From Datisca glomerata (taxonomy: Eukaryota; Streptophyta; Magnoliopsida; Cucurbitales; Datiscaceae), in assembly GCA_003255025.1 (NCBI GenBank), contig QANY01012022.1:124001-188000 (forward strand): a stretch of DNA of 64,000 nt, given 5' to 3'. The notes under the pieces were generated by a model. It was not told the origin of the DNA, ran no database searches, and saw only the letters and a list, made by a program, of their open reading frames with translations. The position numbers and the translations under genes are program-made. Of the stretch, positions 35,104-45,644 are shown one piece after another; position 1 is the stretch's first letter; every line of letters begins with the position of its first letter.

Positions 35104-36495
35104 TGGCAGTTTCCATGTTTTCATGCTTGGTTCTAAGAACAACATTCATGCTCACAACATGTAGCACTTAGCTTTGTTGTTGGACATAATCCAAGCATCA
35201 AACTTCTCCCTAATAATTTTAGGGGCATTGACAGAAGGCTTCTCATGACATTTCTCATTAAGAACAAACTTGTAGTTCTCACATATTAGCATCAAATTTA
35301 AATTCGATTTTCATCTTATGAAGTTATCACCATCAAGTTTTTCAAGTGGTAGTAAAATAGTAATAGGGTTGCCCATGCTAGACATAATAATATATGAAAA
35401 ATAAAACATACATAATTCAATATAAATGAAATAAATATCAAGCAATCTGGTGATACATGAATGAAACATATCAAACACATAAATTTAATAACTATTAATC
35501 TACGATAAGACAACCTAACAATTAATATGCCGCCTTAGGATGGGTCAGATTAATTTTAAACTGTCTATGACACATTCTCATCCTTATTAATTAAAACTCA
35601 AAATATATCATATTTTCTCTTTTAACAATCAAGTATCGCTAATTTGGTCAAGTCACAATTATCCACTTATAGCTTAATTGTGACATTGTGAGTATAACCC
35701 ATTATTTTAGATTCTATGACTTGATTTAGAATATGTTGTCTTAAGGTCGGTCAAGTCTAAACTACATCACTTAGTCTTATCTTCTTAAGAAGTTCAACCT
35801 TGATATTGATGCAGTTTGAAACCTTCCTTAGAGGGATGAAATCAAAGCCATCTCGAGGCCTTCTCTGTATCTCACAGTGTTGTACTAATAATGGAGACCA
35901 TAGGTTACATTGACATGTCAACCTTCTCCAACTTACTATATTTATAATTAATGTGTTTCTATTTAACTAATGAATTAATTCTAAATTAATTACTAGTTAA
36001 AATATTCTATGAATGTAAAATTAATTGTTAATCCAATCTAATTGGTCTAAGTTCATTTAACCTTCTAATGAGCCTAAGTCAAAATTATGTGAACTTAGAA
36101 AAAAAACTAATCAATTATATTAATCATACTTTAATAAAACTCTTTTTATAAAGTTGGTTATCATAAAAGCTATTAAGGCCTTTAGAGTGGTGTGATTACC
36201 AAGTTTAACTAGTTAAAACTTAGCAATTTACATGTAATTGATTTCCTAAAATAATTCATATAAACATATTAGGAGAGTCCTAATCAATCATGTTTCTACT
36301 AATGAGATGCATGATTAAATAAAACTGTGTAGGGTTTCATGCATGACATGTGATCGACTAATATAATATCAATCAAATCAATAAATATTTATTTAAATAT
36401 ATTCAATAAATGAATAAATAAATGAATGTTGAACCGAGTGACTATTGGGTATTTCTAGATTACAACCTTTAAAAAATAGAAAAATTATATAAACA
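35104..36495 (-). pseudogene. 5' part of copia B2: gag start and leader
   Basis: The minus strand from the ATG near 35387 reads MSSMGNPITILLPLEKLDGD and then LNLMLICENYKFVLNEK, matching gag of element B at 55308. It stops at 35104, where the A2 leader begins. The region 35390-36495 aligns with the B leader at 55310-56240 (for example GTCAAGTCACAATTATCCAC and CTCATCCTTATTAAT). The 5' LTR is missing: at 36495 the sequence changes to an unrelated gypsy remnant. Together with the LTR at 25816-28087 it frames A2, so the pair is best read as one B2 element. Confidence 0.78.
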
Positions 36496-37130
36496 ATAGA
36501 AAGCGGGAAAGGAACTAAAAATGGGAACCAGAGCTCCGACGACTTACTGAAGACTCCCCATCTACGGGGGATTGTCCAGCGGCCATCACCGCCCCAGTTC
36601 CCTCTGATTTGAATTACATCATGTTCATAGCCCTTGTCCCCTTTTGGAATTCCGGTTATCATTTTCCTTTTTTCATAATCGAGACGAGGTATGGTAATAG
36701 ATCTCATTGTCATACTTAGTGATATAGCAAGCACGAAGCTCGTCAATGCTTAAATCTAAGCCATATCTTCTTTTTAGGGCCTTGAAACCTAATAGAATCC
36801 TAAAAGAACTGGGAGTAAATTGAGACAAAACCAGCCCAACGGTGTGGAAAAATTCTTGCAAAAAATGAGAAAAATGAAGCTTAAGTCCTAAAGCTTTGTA
36901 TATCAGACTAAGGGTAATTTGGAATGGGGGTCTACAATCTAGGCCAAGATGATCACTCTCTCCTAAACTACAAATGACATCGAGAGGAAAGGCATCCTTG
37001 TGGAAAACGAGGAAATGGTTAAGCTCAGCTTGGGACCTAGCTAAGAGAACTAGAGGTTTGAACCTATTACTGCCCCATATGCTTAAAGGGCTTACAGGAA
37101 AGTATATGTAGAAATTTTTTGAAGAAAAGA
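36496..37130 (-). pseudogene. Antisense ORF remnant of a gypsy element (PF04195-like)
   Basis: Minus-strand frames give LQEFFHTVGLVLSQFTPSSF followed by RILLGFKALKR, then YEHDVIQIRGNWGG after a frameshift. The pattern (FF...L...PSQ..P.S.R.L.GF, then G.P..KG...... .NW) is that of the putative gypsy-type transposon protein also seen at 4471-7366. It lies just before an LTR of family E that faces the opposite way, so it occupies the same antisense position before a 3' LTR. It is broken by a frameshift near 36700 and truncated at 36495. Confidence 0.6.
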
Positions 37131-37627
37131 TGAAGGTAGGAAAGAAATGGGTAGAGAAAAACCCTTAAAGAGACTGCAGAATTGAAAGCAAAATGAAACA
37201 CACCTTCTAAATTTTAAAAATGGGAATCGAAAGAGACATTTTTGCGAAGAGACATGACTGACAATACAAAAATGTTGCCTGCACTAGCGAATGACATGGT
37301 AACAGTTGGAAAAGAAAATGAAATAAAATGCACGCTACGCGGAATAATTGAAAGCGGAAAGCTGGAAAGATTAAAGGAAATGGTAAGAAGCCGTTTCATA
37401 AAGGGAACGTCAGCGAAAGTGGGAAGCGAAGTGAAAACTCGAGTAAGGCACGCGTCTCTCTCTTCTATTTAATTTATGGGACATGTTATTTCCAAAACAT
37501 GTAGGTTCTCGATGGATGATGTAAAAAAGGAAGTGATTGATCATGCACCTCATAAATGCACGTGAAAATCGAAGTTCCTCATCATTACACATCAATAAAT
37601 AAGACTTTATTGAGTAATGGGGCAAAA
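37131..37627. other. Spacer between antisense ORF remnant and LTR-E
   Basis: Purine-rich sequence without a recognised domain. TAATGGGGCAAAA (37615-37627) before the LTR start could be the polypurine tract of a plus-strand element. Confidence 0.4.
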
Positions 37628-38158
37628 TGAACATTGAAAAAACCCTTCTATGACACGTGTACAAAAAGGATCAACCAAAGGAAGTCGCGTAGACTGTCGA
37701 TGTGGCTAAACGGAAGAGCAAGTGAGAAAGCTAAGCGCGAAGAAGGAAGCCACAGAGGCCGTCAACGTGGTAGGGAAATAGACTTAAAAGGAAGGAAAGA
37801 AGACCCATTTGAGGGTGGTTTAGGCGTTACAACCGAATTCCCCTAAAATCTGGGGGAATATTCTGGCAATTTGTTAATTATGCTTGTAAATCCTGAAAAT
37901 CAAGTTGTAATCTCCTAATTATGGTTGAACTCTCCTAGAATATAGTGGACATTCCATTCCTAGGAGAAGATTCCTGTTAAAGAGATGCAGCATGATCATA
38001 TGAGTAACTTATAAAAAAAGGCTAATTTGTATATCAAAAGCATGCAATACAACAATCAAAAGCAAGCAATATAACCCACGATCAAAAAAAATTTCTTTGA
38101 GATCTTTCTCTCTCTCTCTCAATTAATTTGCTTTTTGAGTGTGAGGAAAAAATCCTTT
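37628..38158 (+). repeat. LTR of gypsy family E (plus strand, probable 3' LTR)
   Basis: It aligns with the reverse complement of 61319-61727, sharing AAAAGGAAGGAAAGAAGA, GGGTGGTTTAG, AATCTGGGGGAAT and the TTTTGAGTGTGAG end. The start at TGAACATTG (37628) is inferred from the purine run before it; the end near TTTACC is worn from TTTACA. A CTCTCTCTCTCTC run lies near 38107-38119. It abuts copia G gag. Confidence 0.75.
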
Positions 38159-38162
38159 ACCG

Positions 38163-38850
38163 CTGTCCACCGTGGTTTTGTTGTCCTATGTTGATTTGTT
38201 GTCTTGCATAGTTTTGTTGTCCTCTTTGTCCTCTAAAGAATCTTCTTGACTATAGTGCTTGCTCCAGGACTTTATTTTCATTCCTTCTTGTTAATTTATA
38301 CTCATGAGCTTGCAGTGAACCCACAGAGTCTACAAATCCTTAATCTATTCTAAGGCAACAATAATTAATCGAATTTTGATTCTAGCAATCACCAAATTTT
38401 CTCTAAGATTATCATGTCGATAAGATTTTCTCTATACCTTCTTATTTGGTTAACAACCACCGTAAATCGTGTATAAAATTCAGAAATTGAATTTGAAGAT
38501 TTCATACGTAAGGATTTAAATTAACCTCGTAGAGTTTGAACGTAAATTCTCTTTACTTTGTTAGCTCTTTTGTATGTTTAGGCCGCAACTATAATTTCAA
38601 ACCTGGATTCAATAAGTTCTTGATATATGAAAAAATTTACTTTAAAATCCTTCTTTTTGTTGGCTCGAGGAATCGTCTTTTATGCTTCCGATAAAGTTGT
38701 TTCTTCTTCTTTTGAAGTAGACTCTTCATACCCATCTTTTTCAATGTCAATAACATCTTGAGAACATAATAAAGCTCTTATTTGAATGCATCAATTGTCG
38801 TAGTTAACTTTGGTTAATTTTAGAACTTGCATATTGCCATTGTTTACCAT
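38163..38850 (-). pseudogene. Copia gag of element G
   Basis: From the ATG at 38850 (minus) the frame runs MVNNGNMQVLKLTKVNYDN and then IRALLCSQDV. After stops it continues NKVKRIYVQTLRG, SISEFYTRFTVVVNQIRR and finally GSLQAHEYKL, followed by an Arg/Gly-rich stretch. This is the UBN2/DUF4219 type of plant copia gag (LTKENYDNW...IKALL...V...LQTLRGEFE..MKE.ESISDYF.RV..IVNQ...L..HEE). It is cut at about 38163 by LTR-E. Stops replace Trp and other residues at several points. Protease and the rest of pol are absent. Confidence 0.82.
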
Positions 38851-39459
38851 TTTGAAATTTGAACTTAACAAACTTCAAATAGGATAGAGAATTTGAAAAA
38901 TCTGACTCTGCTGTTGAATCTAGATTCGTAAAAAACCTAGGATCTGGTAATTTAGTAATTTTCAAATCTTTTGGGGATATTTTGGGATTTAAAACATAAT
39001 CGGGATCTTTTTGAGATCTAAAAAAGTATTGGTATTTTTTTATAATTTCGGATAATATATGTGGAATTTTTTAAACTTTAAAACTTCAGGAATCTTTTTG
39101 AATTTTTTTTAAACTTTGAATGACGTGGTAATGACATGGTAGTGTCAATGATGTGCCACTGGCTTGGTAGTGACTGGTGCTTGCATGGTTGATGACTGGG
39201 TGTTGATGGGTTCTAACGTCACGTACCACCTTACTGGCTTTTTCGGTTGTCTTCCCGGTGAGATTCCGGTGAGTTTGACATTAATATTGAAACTTTAAGT
39301 GGCTCTAGATTCTTTGCCTAAACTCCATATGAGCTGATTTTGGGCTCGTTTTGATTATATCGACGGGGGGAACACTCTGCACTATTCAAATTTGAATTCT
39401 ACGCAACTACAATTTTGAATAAATTCAGGAAAACACTATGCTTTGTGTTGTGGTGGTCC
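38851..39459 (-). other. Untranslated leader of copia G
   Basis: Sequence between the primer-binding site and gag ATG, with no further gene. A run of TGGTAGTGACTGG / TGGTAATGACATGG-like phrases lies around 39125-39175. Confidence 0.55.
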
Positions 39460-39477
39460 TAGGATCTATGATACAAC
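39460..39477 (-). other. Primer-binding site of copia G (initiator Met tRNA type)
   Basis: The minus strand reads GTTGTATCATAGATCCTAGG, close to the copia site TGGTATCAGAGCCTAGG. It lies directly beside the LTR and fixes the orientation. The differences look like decay of an initiator-tRNA-Met match. Confidence 0.75.
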
Positions 39478-40113
39478 TGTTGCTGGATGTGGATGGATTG
39501 GGTCACTTATGGTACACTGTAGAGACTAACTTCACCCAAAATCACTAAAATTTAAAACAAAAGCTTACAACATATATAAGAAAACTTTCACACTCTTTGT
39601 CTCTCTCTAACTCTCTATGCTTCAGAGCAATTCATTCCACTCCCCCGTGCAACAATATTCAGACTTCATACAAAATCACTAAAATTTAAAACAAAATCTT
39701 ACAACATTTATATGATAACTTTCACACTCTTTATCTCTCTTGAAAACAAGTTACAACAATATTCAAACTTACACGCACCATCCTATGACCACCCTCAGAA
39801 TAGGATGGTCAGAAGTCTTTGATGGAAAAGTGATGGAAATGTGTGATGGCTAAAAGAAGGAAAAAAGGGCAAGTGAGTGTGTGAATGAAAACTATCAAGC
39901 CTAAATATGGGAGTGTTTGTCCCATATTGGAAAGGTGAAAGAGAATTGGTTATTTATAATCCCAACACACCTTCCTCAAGTCTTATTCTTCCCCTTCTTC
40001 ATCTTCATTGCAAATGGCATCAGTTATGTCAATGAAGGCTTCTTTTACTCTTCTTGCTCATCATCCAACTTATCACCTTATCTATGGCAGCAACTAGTAT
40101 GGTTATGGTAACA
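39478..40113 (-). repeat. 5' LTR of copia G
   Basis: 636 bp. Plus-strand start is TGTTGCTGG, plus-strand end GGTTATGGTAACA, so in element orientation it is TGTTACC...CAGCAACA. A minus-strand TATAAATAACC box near 39950 and a CCAATATGGGACAAACAC segment look like the promoter region. It contains a ~120-bp direct duplication (39538-39770). Confidence 0.78.
39538..39770. repeat. ~120-bp duplication in LTR-G
   Basis: AAAATCACTAAAATTTAAAA through CACACTCTTT and CAACAATATTCA occurs at about 39538-39655 and again from about 39670, with small differences. It doubles a promoter-proximal part of the LTR. Confidence 0.8.
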
Positions 40114-40684
40114 TAAGAATTTATGTATCTCTAAATCTTCTTCTCACGACCAAGGGTTCTAGATCCGGTGGTCATTGGACACCACCGATGACTGCTATGG
40201 CCGCCAAAAAGATATATTTTTCTTCTCTCCCATTTGTGTAACATTTTTAGCTTCAAATAAAACATATTAAAATTCAAAGATTTTTCATCAGAAATTCAAA
40301 GATGCAAAAACTTATATTAGAGAAGAGAAAGATAATAGGAGATGAAGAAAGATGAGGGGAACAAGAGAGAAGAAGAAGATATGACCAGCGATGATGAATC
40401 TTGGTCAGGTCTGGTGAGAGAGATGCTTCAGAACCGTTAGTGGATGCTCTGCTTGCTTGTATTGTTCTTGTGGTTGTGTATTCCTTTTGTCTCACTTTGG
40501 TGTTTTTCTTCGTCCCATTTAGTCCGTTGTCTTAGTAGGGGACTAAGTTATATGGTTTTGGTGGGACTAAACAATCCCTCCATATTACCTTATACGGATC
40601 TTTTTTAGCTAAACACTGGATAGTACAAAAATGGTACAATCTAGCCTCTGATACTATCCAATCCTTACAGCCGAACAAGGCTTA
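40114..40684. other. Unassigned segment ending in a possible PIF/Harbinger terminus
   Basis: No gene is seen. The right end, read on the minus strand, is AGCCTTGTTCGGCTGTAAGG next to TTAA at 40681-40684. This resembles the GGCCTTGTTCGG ends of PIF/Harbinger-type elements with TAA/TTA target sites. No matching left end was found, so this may be a truncated element that cut the LTR of copia C. Low certainty. Confidence 0.3.
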
Positions 40685-40936
40685 AGAGTTCTGATAGAAG
40701 TTGGGGTGATTGGTTGTTATTCCCTAACTTAGACTGTTGTATCCTGCAGAGAAGACCGTCACAGTCTCCTAGCACCGATGGAGGGTGAATCCTATCTTTC
40801 GGACATTGCAATTTGGTAGTCCTCAATTTAATTATTTCTCCTTTCAATTTTGTACTTGTTCTTTAAATTTCAAGTTGTAACGATTCTCAGTATTAATACA
40901 ATCAGTTTATGTAGTCTTCTTCATTTACGTTCAATA
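40685..40936 (+). repeat. 5' LTR of copia C (5'-truncated)
   Basis: Only the last ~250 bp of the family-C LTR remain, starting GAGTTCTGATAGAAG. It ends TTCAATA, which corresponds to TTCAACA in the copy at 25242. No clear primer-binding site follows. Confidence 0.75.
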
Positions 40937-40952
40937 ATCTAAAGATAGAATT

Positions 40953-41810
40953 CATGGAGCAAGCTGCAAGAAACTCTTTTCATGCTGAGAAACTTGAATT
41001 TTTCAAAGCGGAAGATTTCAAACAATGGCAGTAGAAGATGGCTCTCAATCTAGCCCACTTACTAAAGGAGGACTGTCCCGAGACTCCAGCTGACAAACAA
41101 ACGAATGAGTCTGTTTCGGTGATCGAAGTTTGGATGCACTCAAATTCCTATGTCATAGTTACATACTGAATGGGTGGACACGCTGTACATTGTCTATTTA
41201 TCGTTCAAGACATCCAAGGGACTATGGTAAGCATTGGAGAAGAAACACAAATGGAAGGCGTTAAAAGTCTGGAAATTTTTGAAGTACGAGATGGATGGTA
41301 AGAATATCTTGGTCAACCAAGTGGATGAACTTCCGATTATCATCAACAATCTGGAGGGTGAAGGAATGATCATCAACAAACCGTACTAAGTTGCTACTAT
41401 CATTAAGAAATTGCCACCATCTTAGAAGGAGTTCAAAAGTTTCCTGAAAAATAAACGCAATGACCTAAGCATTGAGGATCTCGTCGTGAGATTGAGGATC
41501 GAGGAGGACAACTGGAAAAGTGACAAAAAGTTGATGAGCTTCCCCTATGCAATAAAGGAATACGTGGTGGAAGGAAGCAAATCAACCTAGCAAACTAGAA
41601 AGATAAAAGCTCTTAGCGATGCTCATAAAGGTAATCCTAAGAAGCGTATTAAAGGTGGTTATTGGTTGTGCAAACCGGACGTAGAGTAAAAGATTGTCGT
41701 CATAACAAAGACCAAAACACTAGAAACTTCCTCATGAATGGTAGTAAGAATAACCATGCAAATGCTACTAAGGGAAATGATGTGTCTGCCATTGTTTTTG
41801 AATTATGCAT
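40953..41810 (+). pseudogene. Copia gag of element C
   Basis: It starts MEQAARNSFHAEKLEFF with FKQWQ, then a stop where the second half of the usual RWQQK would be. Later blocks include VATIIKKLPPS and KNKRNDLSIEDLVVRLRIEE, the classic end of the copia gag domain. The zinc knuckle region (YWLCKPDVE near 41665) has lost most of its Cys/His residues. Gag forms the virus-like particle; stops at about 41032, 41169, 41386 and others inactivate this copy. Confidence 0.82.
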
Positions 41811-41817
41811 TATCATT

Positions 41818-42259
41818 CCAAAATGTGTATTGGGTGTCAAAAGTCAGGCAAGTGCATGCCATGCCCAAAAGATCCAAGTTTAGCCAAGTTTGTTTTATTA
41901 GGGCCTAAACACGTCCCATCGGGTCTTTTTGACTCCACATGACATTAGAAGCACCTAAAATGTCCATCACACTCCAAATTCTTATCCAAAATGTGTATTG
42001 GGTTTCAAAAGTCAGGTCGAGTATATATCATGCCCAAAAGATATAAGTTTACTAAAGTTCATCTGATTTGGGCCTAAACACGTCCCATTGGATCTTTTTG
42101 GCACCGCATGGCACTAGAAACACCTAAAATGACCACCACACATCATAAAATCTAAAATGTTTATTGGGTGTCAAAAGTTAGGTCGAGTACATGTCATACC
42201 CTGAAGATCCAACTTTAGCCAAGTTTGTCTCATTAAGGCCTAAATACATCCCATTGGGG
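41818..42259. repeat. ~168-bp tandem repeat (2.6 units) replacing the protease active site of copia C
   Basis: Units starting YCAAAATGTGTATTGGGTGT begin at 41818, 41986 and 42152, so the spacing is 168 and 166 bp. Each contains GGGCCTAAACACGTCCCAT and a CACCTAAAATG box. The array sits between gag and the frame resuming at HVCSDKTMF. Copia proteins normally have a WxxDSGAxxHVC active site at this point, so the catalytic Asp-Ser/Thr-Gly is exactly what is missing. The unit is close to a typical plant satellite monomer in length. Confidence 0.88.
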
Positions 42260-42963
42260 CACGTGTGCAGTGACAAAACCATGTTCTTAACCTATCAAGA
42301 GACTAGTGTTGGTGAAATTATCTACATGGGAAATACTTCTGAAGCTACTGTAAAAGGAAAGGGGAAAGTTGTGCTGAAATTTACCTCTAGAAAGCATCTC
42401 ACACTCATTGATGTTCTCTATGTACCAGAAAGTCGTATGAATTTAGTATCTAGATCTCTCTTGTTAAAAAGTAGATTTAAAATAGTATTTGAGTCAGGCA
42501 AGTTTATCCGGACAAAGGGGGAAATGTTTGTGGGAAATAGTATGTTAGTGAGGGTCTATTTAAGCTAAATGTAACCGATTCTATTTCTCAAATTAATGAA
42601 ATTACATCTTTTTATATTTATATTACTGAGTTATCTGATATATGTCATGCTAGACTAGGACATGAATACTCAATCCCATGCAAAGAATGATTAGTTTAGG
42701 ATTACTGCCTAAATTTAACATTGAAAAAGGAAATGAATGTGAAACATGTGTAGAATCAAAATTTGCAAGTAAACCATTTAAGTTTGTAGAAAGAACCAAT
42801 GAATTACTTGATTTTATGCATAGTGATTTATCTGGCTTAAATCGACCCCTAGTAAAGGATGAAGAAAATGTTTTTAAACATTTATTGATGACCATAGTAA
42901 ATGTTGTTATGTGTATATGCTCCATACAAAGATGAGAATTAAGATATGTTTAAGAAATACAAG
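42260..42963 (+). pseudogene. Copia C protease end, pre-integrase and start of integrase
   Basis: The frame resumes as HVCSDKTMFLTYQ, then IYMGNTSEATVKGKGKVVLK, LIDVLYVPESRMNLVS, ETCVESKFASKPFK and LDFMHSDLSG. These are the conserved order of protease C-terminus, GAG_pre-integrase and integrase N-terminus. It breaks off at KYK, where the CACTA element begins. The frame changes once near 42570. Confidence 0.85.
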
Positions 42964-43579
42964 TACTACAAGAAAAATGACATTCTACAAGAGACGATTA
43001 TCCCTGTAAAAAGTAATCCATAAGGATCATGTGGCGCCTGTGACAGCCTCTCATATTAAAAGTCCGCATTTTTTTCATGAGGCGCAACGCCTCCTTTGAA
43101 GACCCTTGTGGTATCTCACTTTTTATAGGATTTTTTGACTTCTGTAGAACGTTGTTTAACAGGATTTTCAGACCCCTCTCGAATGTATTCAACATGTGTT
43201 TTTAATACTTATAAATTAACATTTACAGGTATTTTATATCCTATAAAATGAGATACCATCAGGTTCATTGTTATAGTCAAGTATTCATATTAAATACTTT
43301 CAAAAGATAATTTTACATAACATAAAGAACATCAATATAATAATTGACAACTTAACATTTAATCATTTCAACAATGTTTTACATTATATTTGATCATCTT
43401 ACACATAAATCTAACTTGAAAACTAACTTATCCTTAAAATATACAAGTAAACTTGTTCCAATAAATGAAAAACATAAAAAATGAAATTTTGAGTCTAGAA
43501 AATGAAAATTGAAGAACCTAAGTTGAATGGTAGTGTTTCACAACAGGGTATGCAGTGCCTTCAGACCTTCCTAAAACTG

Positions 43580-43676
43580 AAGGAAAACACCATGAACAGT
43601 TGTTAGTTGGTAAGTATAAGAAACAAATAGAAGGAAAACACCATGAGCAGTTGTTAGTTGGTGAGTATAAGAAACA
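43580..43676. repeat. 49-bp tandem duplication in the CACTA element
   Basis: GAAGGAAAACACCATGARCA followed by GTTGTTAGTTGGTRAGTATA and AGAAACAA occurs twice in a row. Confidence 0.88.
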
Positions 43677-44773
43677 ACAGATCTGCACCATTAAAAATTA
43701 CATAGGTGAGGCGAACTGAGGAATGAATAGAGCAATGTTAATGAATAAGAATGAGCATAATCATGGAATTTTAGACCATAATAACCAATAAAGGATGAAA
43801 TGTAGAATCGCATAATAATGATAGTGCAATTTATAGCTGATATGAGTTTCCTATTCTAACCACAACAACAACCCAAATAGTGAAACAGAGAAGCTACAAC
43901 CTGAAACAATGAAGAAAAACAACCTTGATTACTCAAAAAATGTGAACTTCACCAAGAATAGTGAAATTACACAACTATACCAAGATGTTCGAGAGCTTGG
44001 CCTCTCCCAAAATAGCCACTACCCAACTGACTCCCTCTCCCCCCCTTTTTATTCAATCTTCATGATTACAAAATTGCATCTATTATGGTCTTTTCCATCC
44101 TGACAGCAAGATAATTTAGAGTTCAGTAATTGTGCACACATCCTCCATAAGAAAGCAAATCATCAACCAAATTAAGGAGAAACTAGATGGCGCAATACAT
44201 TATACAATGAAATAAGTCACAATTACTAGGCCAATCAAGGTATCAACAACACTTATACATCTCATTCAGTTAATCAGAATGCTAGAGTCAAATTATGACT
44301 TGTAACTCATTTTTCAAACCCGCCAATGACATTGCCTCAAAATTACTCTCTCATCACAGTTACAAAGAGCTATATCATAATGGCTAAGCAATGTTATAAT
44401 AGCTGATACAATTTTTTTAATTGGTAATAGCTGATAAAAAAGTATTACTAATTCTTTGATTTTAGATACGAAAAGAGGAAAATTCACATGTAATTCATCT
44501 ACAAAGATAAAATAATTAATGATGAACCAAATCAAGTGGCCAGTTATAAACAATACAAACAATACTAAGGAAAGTAAAACTATACCATTTTTTTTCTTAT
44601 TTTAATATTATTTTTTTATATATATTTATATATTGTTTGTATTGTTTGTATTGGAAAATAGTATTGGAATGAAATGCGAGTACATGTGCTTACCACCTTT
44701 TATTGAACCCTTTGGCTTTAGAAAAGAAGAAGATATGAATAAATAAGAAAAAGGCATAAGGTCAAGGCTTAAC

Positions 44774-44883
44774 CTCATAAAATTCCATGAAGTTGAGAAT
44801 GACAGTGAAATCAACATCGCCAGTCAACATTTGGTGCATTGAATGAGGTGTCAGCCATGTGATCTTCTGACCCTCAACTTTAG
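44774..44883 (-). pseudogene. Captured exon of Pescadillo (PES1) inside the CACTA element
   Basis: A 110-bp open segment is bounded by a plausible acceptor (TTTTTGCAAG at its 5' side) and donor (GTTAAG after 44774). It encodes VEGQKITWLTPH, then DVDFTVILNFMEFYE. This is the conserved block of Pescadillo, a nucleolar protein of the PeBoW complex needed for 60S ribosome assembly (family pattern V.GQKITWLTPH...VL..DVD..VMLTFLEFYE). Neighbouring Pescadillo exons are not seen, so this is a fragment, not a gene. Substitutions at several conserved positions show it is not under normal constraint. Its position inside an element with intact TIRs and target duplication shows it was carried there. Confidence 0.82.
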
Positions 44884-45644
44884 CTTGCAAAAATAAGCAA
44901 ACATATAAAATCAAAACAACTATCCAACCTTACGTAATTGGTGAGTTTTATTTTAAAATTAATATAAAAAACTTTGAAGAGAACATACAGTCCAAGAGGA
45001 TAGTTAAACTAAGAATTACCTTAAGTCATCTACCTGAGAGTCTGCAAGAACACATGAAGCCATGGTAATGTATACTGATAAAAAAAGTGCTAGCGATTCA
45101 AACATAGCACCTAGAAAAACACCTATCTGAAAAAGAAGAAATGAAGTATGACATTCATAAAACTAGTCAGCTGAAAAGAGACTTAAATGAAAATTCTTTT
45201 CTGCACTTCAAAATAGTATATTATTCAGAATCACCAATTAGACTTTTTATTTGTATAGGAATAAAGTCTTGCTCAGAGGATCAATAATTTTAACAAATAA
45301 AAGATGGTTATTATCCAAGCAAATAGTTAGTAGTACTATACTATTTATAATTCATCACAAGTACCATTTGAAGTTTAATAAATTCAGAAACTACCATTTG
45401 ATAGTTGAACTGCTTTCAACTAGCACAAAGATAAGTGGTTTATGGTTCGTAATATCCATTTTAGGATATAGCAACTTAGAATATTCACAGTTATCAATCA
45501 AACCAATTTCAATAGAGCATTAAAAAGGTTACATGCCATTTCATTTCTTTCCAGTAACTCAACAAAAACAGGTAATAAACATATCACTTATAAATGCAGA
45601 GAATTCATAGTCTATGCTCCCCTTTTGAGAGTTACCTCGTATGT

